From Nitrospira sp. ST-bin5 (GTDB lineage Bacteria > Nitrospirota > Nitrospiria > Nitrospirales > Nitrospiraceae): a stretch of DNA of 64,000 nucleotides. Below, in pieces: positions 34,988-43,170 of the stretch; the stretch's first letter is position 1, and each line of letters begins with the position of its first letter. Position numbers and translations under genes: made by a program. The notes below the pieces were generated by a model that searched no databases, was not told the origin of the DNA, and was given only the letters and a program-made list of their open reading frames with translations. The DNA lies in contig MSXN01000026.1 in assembly GCA_002083555.1 (NCBI GenBank), positions 62,001 through 126,000 on the forward strand. Reading direction: 5' to 3'.

Positions 34988-35617
34988 TTAGGGAGCGGGT
35001 GGGGCGACTGAAGGTCCTGCCTGAGGCAGGGTCGTGCCGACGGGGTTCTGAGGGGACATCGGAGCCATTCCCGGGAAAGCCCCCTGCTGCCCGGCTGATC
35101 CTGGTCCCGGGGCCCCCATCCCAGTCATCCCCATTAATATCATGGACGGATTCGGATGCTGAAACACCCAGTCATAATATGATTTACGCCCGTCAAAATG
35201 CCTGACCGCAGGAGGAAAGTTGTGTTGCCAGATCGGCTGGCTCTTGCTCTTGCTCCTCACTCCCATGATTCCACCGGTCGGGGCACGAACCAGCTCCCAG
35301 TCGCCATGCCCCACAGGATCTCCATAGACCTTGCGCAGAAACGGCTTGGGCAATCGGGTGAGCTCGGCCAGTGTTTGCGGATACACTTCTCCCGGAACCA
35401 CTCGCCCCGCTTTCATGGTGGCCGAATAGAACGCCAACGCGTTCTGAATCTCAATGCCCTTAGAAATGAGATCCGCCTCCAGCTCGCGCTGGATCATGAC
35501 TTTCCACTGCCGTGCCGCCACGGTCATCCCGAGGCCGATGAGCACGATGGCAAACATCAAGACGACATAGGAAAATCCACGCTCAGATCCGCTGCCATTG
35601 AAGACAAACCCTCGCAT
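34988..35617 (-). CDS. Pseudopilin-like protein with a non-canonical N-terminus
   Basis: A 209-residue protein. A short leader ends in SGSERG and is followed by FSYVVLMFAIVLIGLGMTV, the layout of a prepilin, but the Glu at mature position 5 is replaced by Val. The body contains RLPKPFLRKVYGDPVGHGDW and KSYYDWVF, typical of the GspG/GspH-like fold end. The C-terminal 60 residues are a Gly/Pro/Met-rich low-complexity tail. It is last in the assembly operon, 3 bp behind the PilP/GspC-like gene. Probably a minor pseudopilin that stays at the complex. Confidence 0.8.
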   Translation of the reverse strand: MRGFVFNGSGSERGFSYVVLMFAIVLIGLGMTVAARQWKVMIQRELEADLISKGIEIQNALAFYSATMKAGRVVPGEVYPQTLAELTRLPKPFLRKVYGDPVGHGDWELVRAPTGGIMGVRSKSKSQPIWQHNFPPAVRHFDGRKSYYDWVFQHPNPSMILMGMTGMGAPGPGSAGQQGAFPGMAPMSPQNPVGTTLPQAGPSVAPPAP

Positions 35618-35620
35618 GGG

Positions 35621-36211
35621 CTATGGCTGCGGTTGTTCCGCATCCTCCGTGAGGGGAACCTTGTGGTCGACCCGCGCCTGAGTATCTCGAAGCGTCACGC
35701 TGTCCGGAGTGATGGCTTTCACCACAAGATGCCGCTCCAAACGCTGGCCGACCCGGCCGATCATCACCTCTTCATTCTTGCTCAGCACGGCCGTATTGCC
35801 GGTGCCCTTGGCCGACTCACCCATCCGGACAAATCCCAAATACCGATATTGATCCAATTCTAAGGACGCCGCCTGCTGCTGCAATGCCTGTTCAGAAACT
35901 TGAGTCGACTGACCACCGTCCGATCCGTCACCGGCCGCGGACATCGTTCCATCTAAACCAGACGCCGCAAAGATATTTCGCGGTGCGGTAAACGTCGCCT
36001 CGCGCTGGGTTCGTGCGGACGCCAACTGCTCGAGATGGACACGCAATCCCCCTGTCCTGGAAATCGAACGGGCGAGCGACGACGCGGGGCCCGAGGTATT
36101 GGCCAATGGCACGCGAACCGGATCCGGCAGCGCGCCCCATTGCCAATAGGCCACTCCACCCCAGAGCGCGACCAGTCCGATTGCGATGATCGCTTTCCGT
36201 TTGGCATCCAT
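35621..36211 (-). CDS. PilP/GspC-like inner-membrane protein
   Basis: A 196-residue protein with one N-terminal transmembrane helix (AIIAIGLVALWGGVAYWQW), then a periplasmic part. APRNIFAAS recalls the RNPF motif of PilP/GspC, and the C-terminal beta domain YLGFVRMGESAKGTGNTAVL ... VVKAITPDSVTLRD fits an HR/PilP fold linking the inner-membrane platform to the secretin. A low-complexity Gln-rich linker (SEQALQQQAASLE) is seen near residue 105. The gene lies between the PilO-like and pseudopilin genes. Confidence 0.75.
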   Translation of the reverse strand: MDAKRKAIIAIGLVALWGGVAYWQWGALPDPVRVPLANTSGPASSLARSISRTGGLRVHLEQLASARTQREATFTAPRNIFAASGLDGTMSAAGDGSDGGQSTQVSEQALQQQAASLELDQYRYLGFVRMGESAKGTGNTAVLSKNEEVMIGRVGQRLERHLVVKAITPDSVTLRDTQARVDHKVPLTEDAEQPQP

Positions 36212-36241
36212 CTATTGCTGTCCACCCAATGAAGACTTCAC

Positions 36242-36781
36242 TTATTCTCCGCGCAAATAAGTCACAATCTTAATGTTAAAGGTTAACTGTTGATCGCGCG
36301 GACTAGAAGAACCGGCAAGCTCCAGGTCTTCTATGAACAGTAGCTCCTCCGCTGTTTCAAGGTCATAGATAAACCGTCTCAGATCCTCATACCGCCCGGT
36401 CATGGAACCCTGGAGCACCCCTTTGCTCGTGTTCGCTACAGTCGTCGCCTCCGTCTTGTAGGACAGCGCCGGCAGCGTCACATGGTCACGCTTGGCCTCT
36501 TCGGATATCCCCAAGGCCAGCGGAGCAAAGTCACGCTCGACCGGCAGGACCGCCCACACCTGACTCACATCCTTTCGCGCCTTCCTGGCTTCCCGATGCT
36601 GAGCCAAAACCTGGCGCGCAGACACCCACTCTTTTTCGATTTGGACCCGATCGCCTTCGACTCCCCGAACGCCAAACGCATTGACCGCCATCAGCCCCGC
36701 CAGCAACAACGCCGCCAGGCCAACCCACGGCAACAGCGGGGCATAGGGTTCGGACAACATGCGCTGCAGCCGATCAGTCAC
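36242..36781 (-). CDS. PilO/GspM-like alignment-complex protein
   Basis: A 179-residue bitopic protein. The helix PWVGLAALLLAGLMAVNAFGV near residue 18 is followed by a short coiled coil and a ferredoxin-like periplasmic domain ending in YEDLRRFIYDLETAEELLFI. ELAGSS and FNIKIVTYLRGE close the fold. The sequence is divergent but size, topology and gene order match PilO. The start abuts the stop of the PilN-like gene (36781/36782). Confidence 0.75.
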   Translation of the reverse strand: MTDRLQRMLSEPYAPLLPWVGLAALLLAGLMAVNAFGVRGVEGDRVQIEKEWVSARQVLAQHREARKARKDVSQVWAVLPVERDFAPLALGISEEAKRDHVTLPALSYKTEATTVANTSKGVLQGSMTGRYEDLRRFIYDLETAEELLFIEDLELAGSSSPRDQQLTFNIKIVTYLRGE

Positions 36782-37405
36782 TTACACGCCCTCCCGCCGA
36801 TAGCGCACAGTCACATCGAACTCCACCAAACCACTCGGCCCGACTCGATGCTGAGCTAGCACCGGGTCTTTGAATTTGGGATGGTCTTGCAACCCCACGG
36901 TAAATGCCGTGAGATCTTCCAAACTCGTCGCCGAGCCGGTCAAATGCACGAGAGACCCTCCGGACTCCAACCGGACACTGGTGAGCGCCAACCGTGGCGG
37001 AATCGCTTGCTCCAACCCCGCCAAAAACGCCGTCCAAGAAAAGGTCCGCTTCTCAAGCAGCTGATTGGCCAATGCGACTTCTGCAGGCAACTGCTGCAGC
37101 GCCCGCTCGGATAGATCGATCCCTTCTTGAGTCGCCTCGGCCATAAGCTGCTGATCCTGCTGCCGAACATGCTCCAGCTCTACGCTCATTTGCCGAACAT
37201 CTTGGTACCCGAGGACCGTCCGGGCGATACTCCACACAATCGCCACACAGAACGCCAAACAACCGGCCATCAGCCCAAGCTGGAGCGGAAGCAGATACCA
37301 TCGAAATCGAGTGGCGAGAGAAATCTGAAAATATCGACGAAAGCCCATGACACGCGCAACGCGATCGGCGACGCGGCTCACGCCGTCTCGAAGGGCCGCC
37401 ATCAT
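36782..37405 (-). CDS. PilN/GspL-C-like alignment-complex protein
   Basis: A 207-residue protein with an N-terminal cytoplasmic segment, one helix (LPLQLGLMAGCLAFCVAIVWSI near residue 40), a coiled coil (VELEHVRQQDQQLMAEA) and a periplasmic ferredoxin-like domain with WTAFLAGLEQAIPPRLALTS, the typical PilN signature. ATG 37405 overlaps the TGA of the PilM-like gene. It probably pairs with the PilO-like neighbour. Confidence 0.8.
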   Translation of the reverse strand: MMAALRDGVSRVADRVARVMGFRRYFQISLATRFRWYLLPLQLGLMAGCLAFCVAIVWSIARTVLGYQDVRQMSVELEHVRQQDQQLMAEATQEGIDLSERALQQLPAEVALANQLLEKRTFSWTAFLAGLEQAIPPRLALTSVRLESGGSLVHLTGSATSLEDLTAFTVGLQDHPKFKDPVLAQHRVGPSGLVEFDVTVRYRREGV

Positions 37406-38391
37406 GACAATACTCCCGCCAGCGCGGCCAGGGAATCCACGCCTTGACGATGATCCCCGCTCCCCCATCCACGCGATTGAATATCTTCCCAGCCCAGGGA
37501 CTCAACGGACAGCGCCAGATGCTCTTCGAGTTTTTCATGCAAGGGCACCATATCATCGGCACACAGCACGGCACGCTTCACCGACACTCCCGAATGGCGC
37601 TGCTGGCACATTTCCACCGAAGCGGCACATTCTTCCGCGATCTTCTGCAATCCGGCATCGGTGCCGCTCAGCGCGTCAGCGGTCAATAACTTGCAGCGAT
37701 AGAACAACAGGCGACCCTGCTGAAACACCATAGCCGTCAACGCTCGATCCAGCAGGCTGATCCACAGAAGATCATCGCCTTCCCATCCGCTCCGCCCGGC
37801 CATCTTGACCCATAGATCAAAGAGACGCAGGCTCGTGAGCCCCACATCCCGCGGGACCAAACCGACGCTTTCACACACTGCCTCATACTGACGCAAGACG
37901 GATTGATGGACCGCCACGGCCAGGACAGACTGCGCCGCGCCAGTGGCACGTGGGGGTCCGCTAAATACTTGAGAGACCATCGTCGTTCCGGTGAGTGGGA
38001 ACAGCTGTTCTTGCCCGAATCGCCAGCGAATCAACGCGTCGCGCTCATCCGCTCGAGCAGGCAGTTGGTCCAGATGCAACACCACGGCACGCACCGCCGC
38101 ATCCGGAAGTAATAAGGTCACTGGGCGAGGGCAGTTGGCCATCACCGCATGCCCCAGGATCCGAACGTCATGAGGAGGACCGACCAAGGCGTGAATTTTC
38201 GCTTCCACAACAGTCAGCTGAGCGAGATTCGGTTCAGCCGGCGACGGCTTGACCGCTCCCTCAGGAAGTGGGGAGGTGACGCATCGATGTCCACTCCTGC
38301 CACGCCAATCCGGCTGCGCCTCCGCCCATGCCACAGACTCCACACCGATCTTGAGACACTGTCGCGGCCGACCGCTCATCCATCCCCACAT
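37402..38391 (-). CDS. pilM: PilM-like actin-fold protein of the assembly platform
   Basis: A 329-residue cytoplasmic protein. CLKIGVESVAWAEAQ at the N-terminus resembles the first strand of PilM/GspL. RRPVT-like segments are replaced by PRPVTLLLPDAAVRAVVLHL, and WRFGQEQLFPL near residue 115 corresponds to the conserved W-E/K-x2-x2-P helix. The ATP-site motifs of PilM are weak, so nucleotide binding is doubtful. It follows the ATPase gene by 3 bp and overlaps the PilN-like gene by 4 bp. Confidence 0.75.
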   Translation of the reverse strand: MWGWMSGRPRQCLKIGVESVAWAEAQPDWRGRSGHRCVTSPLPEGAVKPSPAEPNLAQLTVVEAKIHALVGPPHDVRILGHAVMANCPRPVTLLLPDAAVRAVVLHLDQLPARADERDALIRWRFGQEQLFPLTGTTMVSQVFSGPPRATGAAQSVLAVAVHQSVLRQYEAVCESVGLVPRDVGLTSLRLFDLWVKMAGRSGWEGDDLLWISLLDRALTAMVFQQGRLLFYRCKLLTADALSGTDAGLQKIAEECAASVEMCQQRHSGVSVKRAVLCADDMVPLHEKLEEHLALSVESLGWEDIQSRGWGSGDHRQGVDSLAALAGVLS

Positions 38392-38394
38392 CCC

Positions 38395-40143
38395 TCACCC
38401 CTCCTCGCTGAAGGTCACACGATTGATCTCACGCAGCGAGGTCTCCCCCTGCAATACTTTCTTGATGGCAGATTGACGCAGCGTAATCATCCCGTCCGTC
38501 ACGGCACGATACCGGATTTCCGACAAGGGTCGTTCCGCCAAAATCATCTCCTTGATTTCATCCGTCAGGTCCAGGAATTCCGTAATACACTTCCGCCCGC
38601 GATACCCGGTCCCCATGCAATTCGAACAACCCTTTCCCTGATAGAAGGGGGTATCTTTATATTGTTCATAGTCGAGGCCTGAATCCTCCAAAAGCGATTG
38701 TTCAGCCACAACCGGCACTCGGCACGAGGGACAGAGGATCCGCACCAGCCGTTGGGCCAGCACGCAATTCAACGCCGCGAGAAAGTTGTAGGCATCGATG
38801 CCCATGGAGGCGAACCGGCCGATGACATCGAACACATTGTTCGCATGGACCGTCGTCAGCACCAAATGTCCGGTCAGCGCCGACTGAATCGCAATCTGCG
38901 CGGTTTCCGCATCACGAATTTCTCCGACCATGATCTTGTCCGGGTCATGACGCAGGATGGATCGGAGCCCTCGCGCGAACGTCAGCCCTTTCTTTTCATT
39001 GACCGGAATTTGCACGACCCCAGCCAGCTGATACTCGACAGGATCTTCAATGGTAATCAGCTTGTCTTCCGCCGTATTCATTTCTGAAATCGCGGCATAC
39101 AATGTCGTCGTTTTCCCGCTTCCGGTTGGCCCGGTCACCAAGACCATCCCGTAGGGCCTGACGATCGCCCGACGAAACCGCTTCAGATCTTCAGGATTGA
39201 AACCCAACCGCTCCAGGCGAAGGGCCGAGACCCCGGTGGTAATCGCCTCCCGGTCCAAGATGCGGACGACGACGGACTCACCGAATACGCTGGGGAGAAT
39301 AGACACGCGAAAGTCGACGGTCTTCCGATCCAACCGCATACGAAAACTGCCGTCCTGCGGCACACGCCGCTCCGCGATATCCAGCTCCGACATAACCTTC
39401 AGCCGGGACACCAAGGGTGCATGCAGGCGGACGTCCAAGGGCTCCATGGCCGGAACGAGAATGCCGTCCACGCGCAATTTGACCTTCGTCGCTCGATCCG
39501 ATGCTTCGATGTGAATATCGCTCGCACGACGCTGCATCGCGCTGAGCAGGATCGAGTCCAACAATTTCACGGCCGGGCTTTGATCCTCGGCCACATGATT
39601 GACGGTGAGCACTTCTTCCCCGCGGTCGTCCTCCTTGACCAGAACGGACCGGTATTCCGCTTCTAATTCTCGCAACGCCTGGCTCGAACCTTCACTTCGC
39701 TCAAGCGCGGAGAGAATCGCGCTCCGCGAACTCACCACACGCGCGAGGGGCTTGCCGATCAGCAATTCCAGCTCATCAAATCCCAGTACATTCTGCGGAT
39801 CCGCAATGGCAATAGTCAGAACACCGGCCCGCTCCCCCATCGGCACAAACGGATGGCGCTGCATGAGCTTCACGGAGATGGATTCATAGAACTGCGGATC
39901 GACGCGATAATCGGTGAGCGGTTCGTAGGGAAGTCCGTACTGCTCGGCCAGAGCCTTGGCCAGCTGCTCTTCCGACAGCACTCCTTCGCTCACCAGCGTT
40001 TGACCGAGCGCCAGGGACACTCCACCTAAACGGCGAAGCGCCTGCTCAATCGGCTCACGAGCAAGGCCATGGCGAACCAAGACCTCCAACAACGTGGGAC
40101 GAGCCACACTACGAGCCACTACACACCTCACGCCTCCGGACAC
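38395..40143 (-). CDS. gspE: GspE/PilB/MshE-type assembly ATPase
   Basis: A 582-residue hexameric ATPase powering pilus or pseudopilus assembly. Two N-terminal MshEN-like segments (about 15-160; LGQTLVSEGVLSEEQLAKAL) may bind cyclic-di-GMP as in MshE. The core has SDIHIEAS near 208, Walker A GPTGSGKTT at 338-346, GEIRDAETAQIA, and a four-cysteine zinc motif (CPSC ... CSNC). It follows gspF by 37 bp. Confidence 0.95.
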   Translation of the reverse strand: MSGGVRCVVARSVARPTLLEVLVRHGLAREPIEQALRRLGGVSLALGQTLVSEGVLSEEQLAKALAEQYGLPYEPLTDYRVDPQFYESISVKLMQRHPFVPMGERAGVLTIAIADPQNVLGFDELELLIGKPLARVVSSRSAILSALERSEGSSQALRELEAEYRSVLVKEDDRGEEVLTVNHVAEDQSPAVKLLDSILLSAMQRRASDIHIEASDRATKVKLRVDGILVPAMEPLDVRLHAPLVSRLKVMSELDIAERRVPQDGSFRMRLDRKTVDFRVSILPSVFGESVVVRILDREAITTGVSALRLERLGFNPEDLKRFRRAIVRPYGMVLVTGPTGSGKTTTLYAAISEMNTAEDKLITIEDPVEYQLAGVVQIPVNEKKGLTFARGLRSILRHDPDKIMVGEIRDAETAQIAIQSALTGHLVLTTVHANNVFDVIGRFASMGIDAYNFLAALNCVLAQRLVRILCPSCRVPVVAEQSLLEDSGLDYEQYKDTPFYQGKGCSNCMGTGYRGRKCITEFLDLTDEIKEMILAERPLSEIRYRAVTDGMITLRQSAIKKVLQGETSLREINRVTFSEEG

Positions 40144-40180
40144 CGTTCGACGCGCCTATAGAAACGACCTTCATGATGCC

Positions 40181-41395
40181 CTATCCAATCGTGCCGGCCA
40201 TCTGAAACACCGGCAGGTACATAACAATGACGATCGCTCCGACGAGGACTCCCATCACCAGCAACAAAACCGGCTCAATCCACGTGGTCAATTGAGACAA
40301 CCGTGTATCGAGATCCGCCTCGTAAAAATCTCCGACATCTCGCAACATGCTTTCCAACGAACCGGTCTCCTCACCGACCGACACCATCTCGATCGCCAGC
40401 TTGGGCAAGATATGAGGACGCTCGAGCGCAGTCGCCAGCGTGGCCCCTTCACGAATCTCGCTTTCCGCCTCATCCAAACCCGCCTGCACCCAGCGATTGG
40501 AGACCGCACCCCGTGCGATGTGCAACGCCTCCACCAGTGGCGTGCCTCCGGCCAGAATGGTCCCCAGAGTTCTGGTCAGCTGCACCGTGTGATGTTTCAC
40601 CATAATCGGCCCGATCAATGGGAACGCGAGCAAAACGCGGTCAATCGTGAATCGCCCGGTCGGAGTCGTATAGTAGGCCCGCAAAGCCAGCCCGCCTACA
40701 CCAACCAGCAGCAACCCCGGGATTACTTGCGACTCGCTGTGCTGCACAATATCCATCAGCAATTGAGTCGCCCAGGGGAGGGTCTTTGCATTCTCCCCGT
40801 ATACGGACACAAAGGTCGGCATCACATAGGTCAACAAGAAGGCAATGACGGCCACTCCAATCAACACCAAAAACAGCGGATAGGACAGGGCTTTCGTCAC
40901 TTTTTGCCGCAGCACCATCATCAGCTTGAGGTAGCCGATGTATCGCTGCAGAACCTCGGGAAGATTACCCGATTGCTCTCCCGCCTTAACCGTCGCGATA
41001 TACAACTCGGGGAAATAGGCTGGATGTTTGGCCAATGCGTCGGACGACGCCGTCCCTCCTCGAATATCCTGCCGCACATCCCGCAACGCCTGCTGAAACC
41101 CCGTGTGTTGAGCCCGCTCGATAAGCAACTCCCACACTCGCAACACCGGCAATCCCGACTTCACCAGCGCCAGAAACTCCTGGTTGAAAATCAGAAACTC
41201 TCCCAGAGGAAGCTTTCCCCAGGACCGACTCGGGGCAGAATGGCCCGAAGCCACACCGCTTCGCTGATGGAGTGTGAAGACCAAGAGGCCTTGAGACTCG
41301 AGCTTTCCACGCACCGCGGCTTCTTCGGCCCCTTCGATCTGCCCGTCAACGATCGAGCCGTCAGACCGGGCAACTCTGTAGGTGAAGATGGCCAT
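40181..41395 (-). CDS. gspF: GspF/PilC-type inner-membrane platform protein
   Basis: A 404-residue polytopic protein with the duplicated GspF domain. LGEFLIFNQEFLALVKSGLPV is near residue 60, and the second copy with LTRTLGTILAGGTPLVEAL is near 270. Three strong helices (YPLFLVLIGVAVIAFLL near 170; IPGLLLVGVGGLALRA near 215; VLLLVMGVLVGAIVIVMYLPVF at the end) are seen. It anchors the ATPase to the membrane. It is preceded by the LysM lipoprotein gene. Confidence 0.95.
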   Translation of the reverse strand: MAIFTYRVARSDGSIVDGQIEGAEEAAVRGKLESQGLLVFTLHQRSGVASGHSAPSRSWGKLPLGEFLIFNQEFLALVKSGLPVLRVWELLIERAQHTGFQQALRDVRQDIRGGTASSDALAKHPAYFPELYIATVKAGEQSGNLPEVLQRYIGYLKLMMVLRQKVTKALSYPLFLVLIGVAVIAFLLTYVMPTFVSVYGENAKTLPWATQLLMDIVQHSESQVIPGLLLVGVGGLALRAYYTTPTGRFTIDRVLLAFPLIGPIMVKHHTVQLTRTLGTILAGGTPLVEALHIARGAVSNRWVQAGLDEAESEIREGATLATALERPHILPKLAIEMVSVGEETGSLESMLRDVGDFYEADLDTRLSQLTTWIEPVLLLVMGVLVGAIVIVMYLPVFQMAGTIG

Positions 41396-41433
41396 GAATA
41401 GGTACCTGCGTCCCCGGGAGATGGGGCGTCTGG

Positions 41434-42294
41434 TTACTCAGCCTTATCGAGTGGAGACGTCCCGGATGCGACACGGCTGGGGAGCCGAAGTGCTTGCCCA
41501 ATGAGAATTCGATTATCGGCTAACTCATTCGCCGCCATGAGTTCCTGTACCGTGGTATGAAATCGCTGCGCAATGCTCCACAGAGTATCCCCCGGCTTCA
41601 CCGAGAGACTGGCGGGATAGTCGGCCGCCGCCACAGAACGCTCTCCGCCATCAACGATCGCGTCGGATGGCAGCGCCTCAGCCGGAGCCACCGCCACGCG
41701 CGTCTTCTCATCGCCATGATGGGATGAATCCATGTTGACAGGACGCACGGCAGGCGGGCGAGCGTTTGTCGAAGACGGGTTGGCCGGTGCGGCACCGGTT
41801 TCGCCTCCGCGTTCAAACTGCTTTCCCATCTTCGCCAGCTGTTTCTGGAGTTGTTTCAACTGATTCTGCAACGCCGTGCCGGCCTGGGAGACCCGTTGCC
41901 GCTCAGTCCGGGATGAAGTCAGTTCTTCGCGCTGAAGGTCAATAATATGCCGCGCCTCCGTCAGCCGCCGCTCCGCCTCTCGAATTCGCCCTTCCATCTG
42001 GGCGCGAGCAATTTGGGAATCCGCGAGCTCTTGCCGCCTGGACTCAAGCTCCGAGCGAAGTTCCGCAATCGTACGCTGAGAATCACGGAGCGAGGTCTTG
42101 AGGGTATCCACCGTCAGCTGAAGGTCCGATACCTCTTGCTCAACGATAGGTTCAAGCGGTCCACACCCGACAAGACCTGTCCCCCCGAGCAGAAACCAGA
42201 TGGCCCATGCCCCCAGTCCTCTCCGCCACCTAAGACGAGGAACCCGGACAGGCGATTCATGAAGCGAGCATGTGCGCATAGACAGCATTACCAT
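41434..42294 (-). CDS. LysM-domain coiled-coil lipoprotein
   Basis: A 286-residue envelope protein. A basic N-terminus and a hydrophobic run end in GTGLVGC, a lipobox. About 100 residues of heptad coiled coil follow (LTVDTLKTSLRDSQRTIAEL...). A C-terminal LysM domain has KPGDTLWSIAQRFHTTVQEL. LysM binds peptidoglycan. Placed between pseudopilin and gspF genes, it may dock the secretin to the cell wall, like FimV/TsaP. It overlaps the pseudopilin gene upstream by 7 bp; later ATGs at 42288 or 42279 are alternative starts. Confidence 0.85.
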   Translation of the reverse strand: MVMLSMRTCSLHESPVRVPRLRWRRGLGAWAIWFLLGGTGLVGCGPLEPIVEQEVSDLQLTVDTLKTSLRDSQRTIAELRSELESRRQELADSQIARAQMEGRIREAERRLTEARHIIDLQREELTSSRTERQRVSQAGTALQNQLKQLQKQLAKMGKQFERGGETGAAPANPSSTNARPPAVRPVNMDSSHHGDEKTRVAVAPAEALPSDAIVDGGERSVAAADYPASLSVKPGDTLWSIAQRFHTTVQELMAANELADNRILIGQALRLPSRVASGTSPLDKAE

Positions 42295-42689
42295 TGATTG
42301 TAGGCGGTCCCGGTTGTTCCGACAAGATCAGACCCGGAGTAAACATCAAAGATGCCACCCTCCGTAGGCTCAATGATCTCCTGCCACGTCGTGGAAGAAC
42401 TCGTAAACGGGTCCTTGGGAATCGACCGCAGATATCCGGCCACCACAAGCCCTTCCAGACTGGTTGGATATTTCCCATGGTCGGCCCGATGGTGATCCAA
42501 GAGTTCCCGCATCGTAAACAGATCCTGCCGCAACACGGTCTCCCTCGCCTTGATTAGCGAAGACTGATACGACGGCACCGCAAGCGTGGCTAATATTCCG
42601 ATAATCGAAATCACGATCATCAACTCAATAAGGGTAAAACCCTTTGCGTTGAGTGCGCCACGTCTACCAATCTCGATACTTCGTTCCAT
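42288..42689 (-). CDS. GspG-like pseudopilin
   Basis: A 133-residue prepilin-like protein. The leader ends in NAKG, followed by FTLIELMIVISIIGILATLAVP, with Glu at mature position 5. The C-terminal half (ADHGKYPTSLEGLVVAGYL; IPKDPF) matches the GspG beta region. It lacks the classic calcium-site ending but fits a major or first pseudopilin. Its start overlaps the previous pseudopilin gene by 26 bp. Confidence 0.9.
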   Translation of the reverse strand: MERSIEIGRRGALNAKGFTLIELMIVISIIGILATLAVPSYQSSLIKARETVLRQDLFTMRELLDHHRADHGKYPTSLEGLVVAGYLRSIPKDPFTSSSTTWQEIIEPTEGGIFDVYSGSDLVGTTGTAYNQW

Positions 42690-43170
42690 CCAGCGCTACG
42701 GCCTCACTTTGGGTGACCACGTCATAGACATCCTCCCCGCACCAACTCGACGGCTTCGGACTGTCTTTGTAGCAACGGAGTATCCAGTCGTTCTTCCCGG
42801 TAAGCGGGTCGACGGGCAGTCCTCGAAGGTACCGCCGCATCGTCGTTCCGCGAACCGTCGCTTCCTCCCCGGTCAATTTGACCCCGAGAAGCGCATCCAA
42901 CGTCTTGGGATACCCGTAGATGCTGGTCACATCTTTACAGGTCAGCTTGTTCTTCAGGCAAACAGGCCCAAGCAGCGCATCGCCATCCCGATTCCATTCC
43001 AACTTAAAGGTATCAATGGCCGCTCGGATGGTCCGCAACTGCTGGCGCAATTCGATTTCCTGCCGCCGTTGCGTCGTGACCTTGCTCAAAGGCATCGCGA
43101 TTGAGGCGAGAATCACGACGATCGTCATGGTGACAAGAAGCTCAAGAAGCGTGACCCCAGACTCTTTCAC
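42664..43170 (-). CDS. Second pseudopilin
   Basis: A 168-residue prepilin-like protein: MKESG then VTLLELLVTMTIVVILASIA, with Glu at mature +5 and a Val instead of Phe at mature +1. The middle has IRAAIDTFKLEWNRDGDA, and the C-terminus LRGLPVDPLTGKNDWIL is typical of GspG/GspI-like proteins. Four cysteines (CLKNKLTC ... CYKDS ... WCGED) may form disulfides. It overlaps the secretin gene by 4 bp and the GspG-like gene by 26 bp. Confidence 0.9.
   Translation of the reverse strand: MKESGVTLLELLVTMTIVVILASIAMPLSKVTTQRRQEIELRQQLRTIRAAIDTFKLEWNRDGDALLGPVCLKNKLTCKDVTSIYGYPKTLDALLGVKLTGEEATVRGTTMRRYLRGLPVDPLTGKNDWILRCYKDSPKPSSWCGEDVYDVVTQSEAVALDGTKYRDW

Noticed and set aside
40094..41401. 435-codon plus-strand frame opposite gspF
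   Set aside because: gspF is complete with family motifs; the plus frame is Gln/His/Arg-rich with no recognisable fold.
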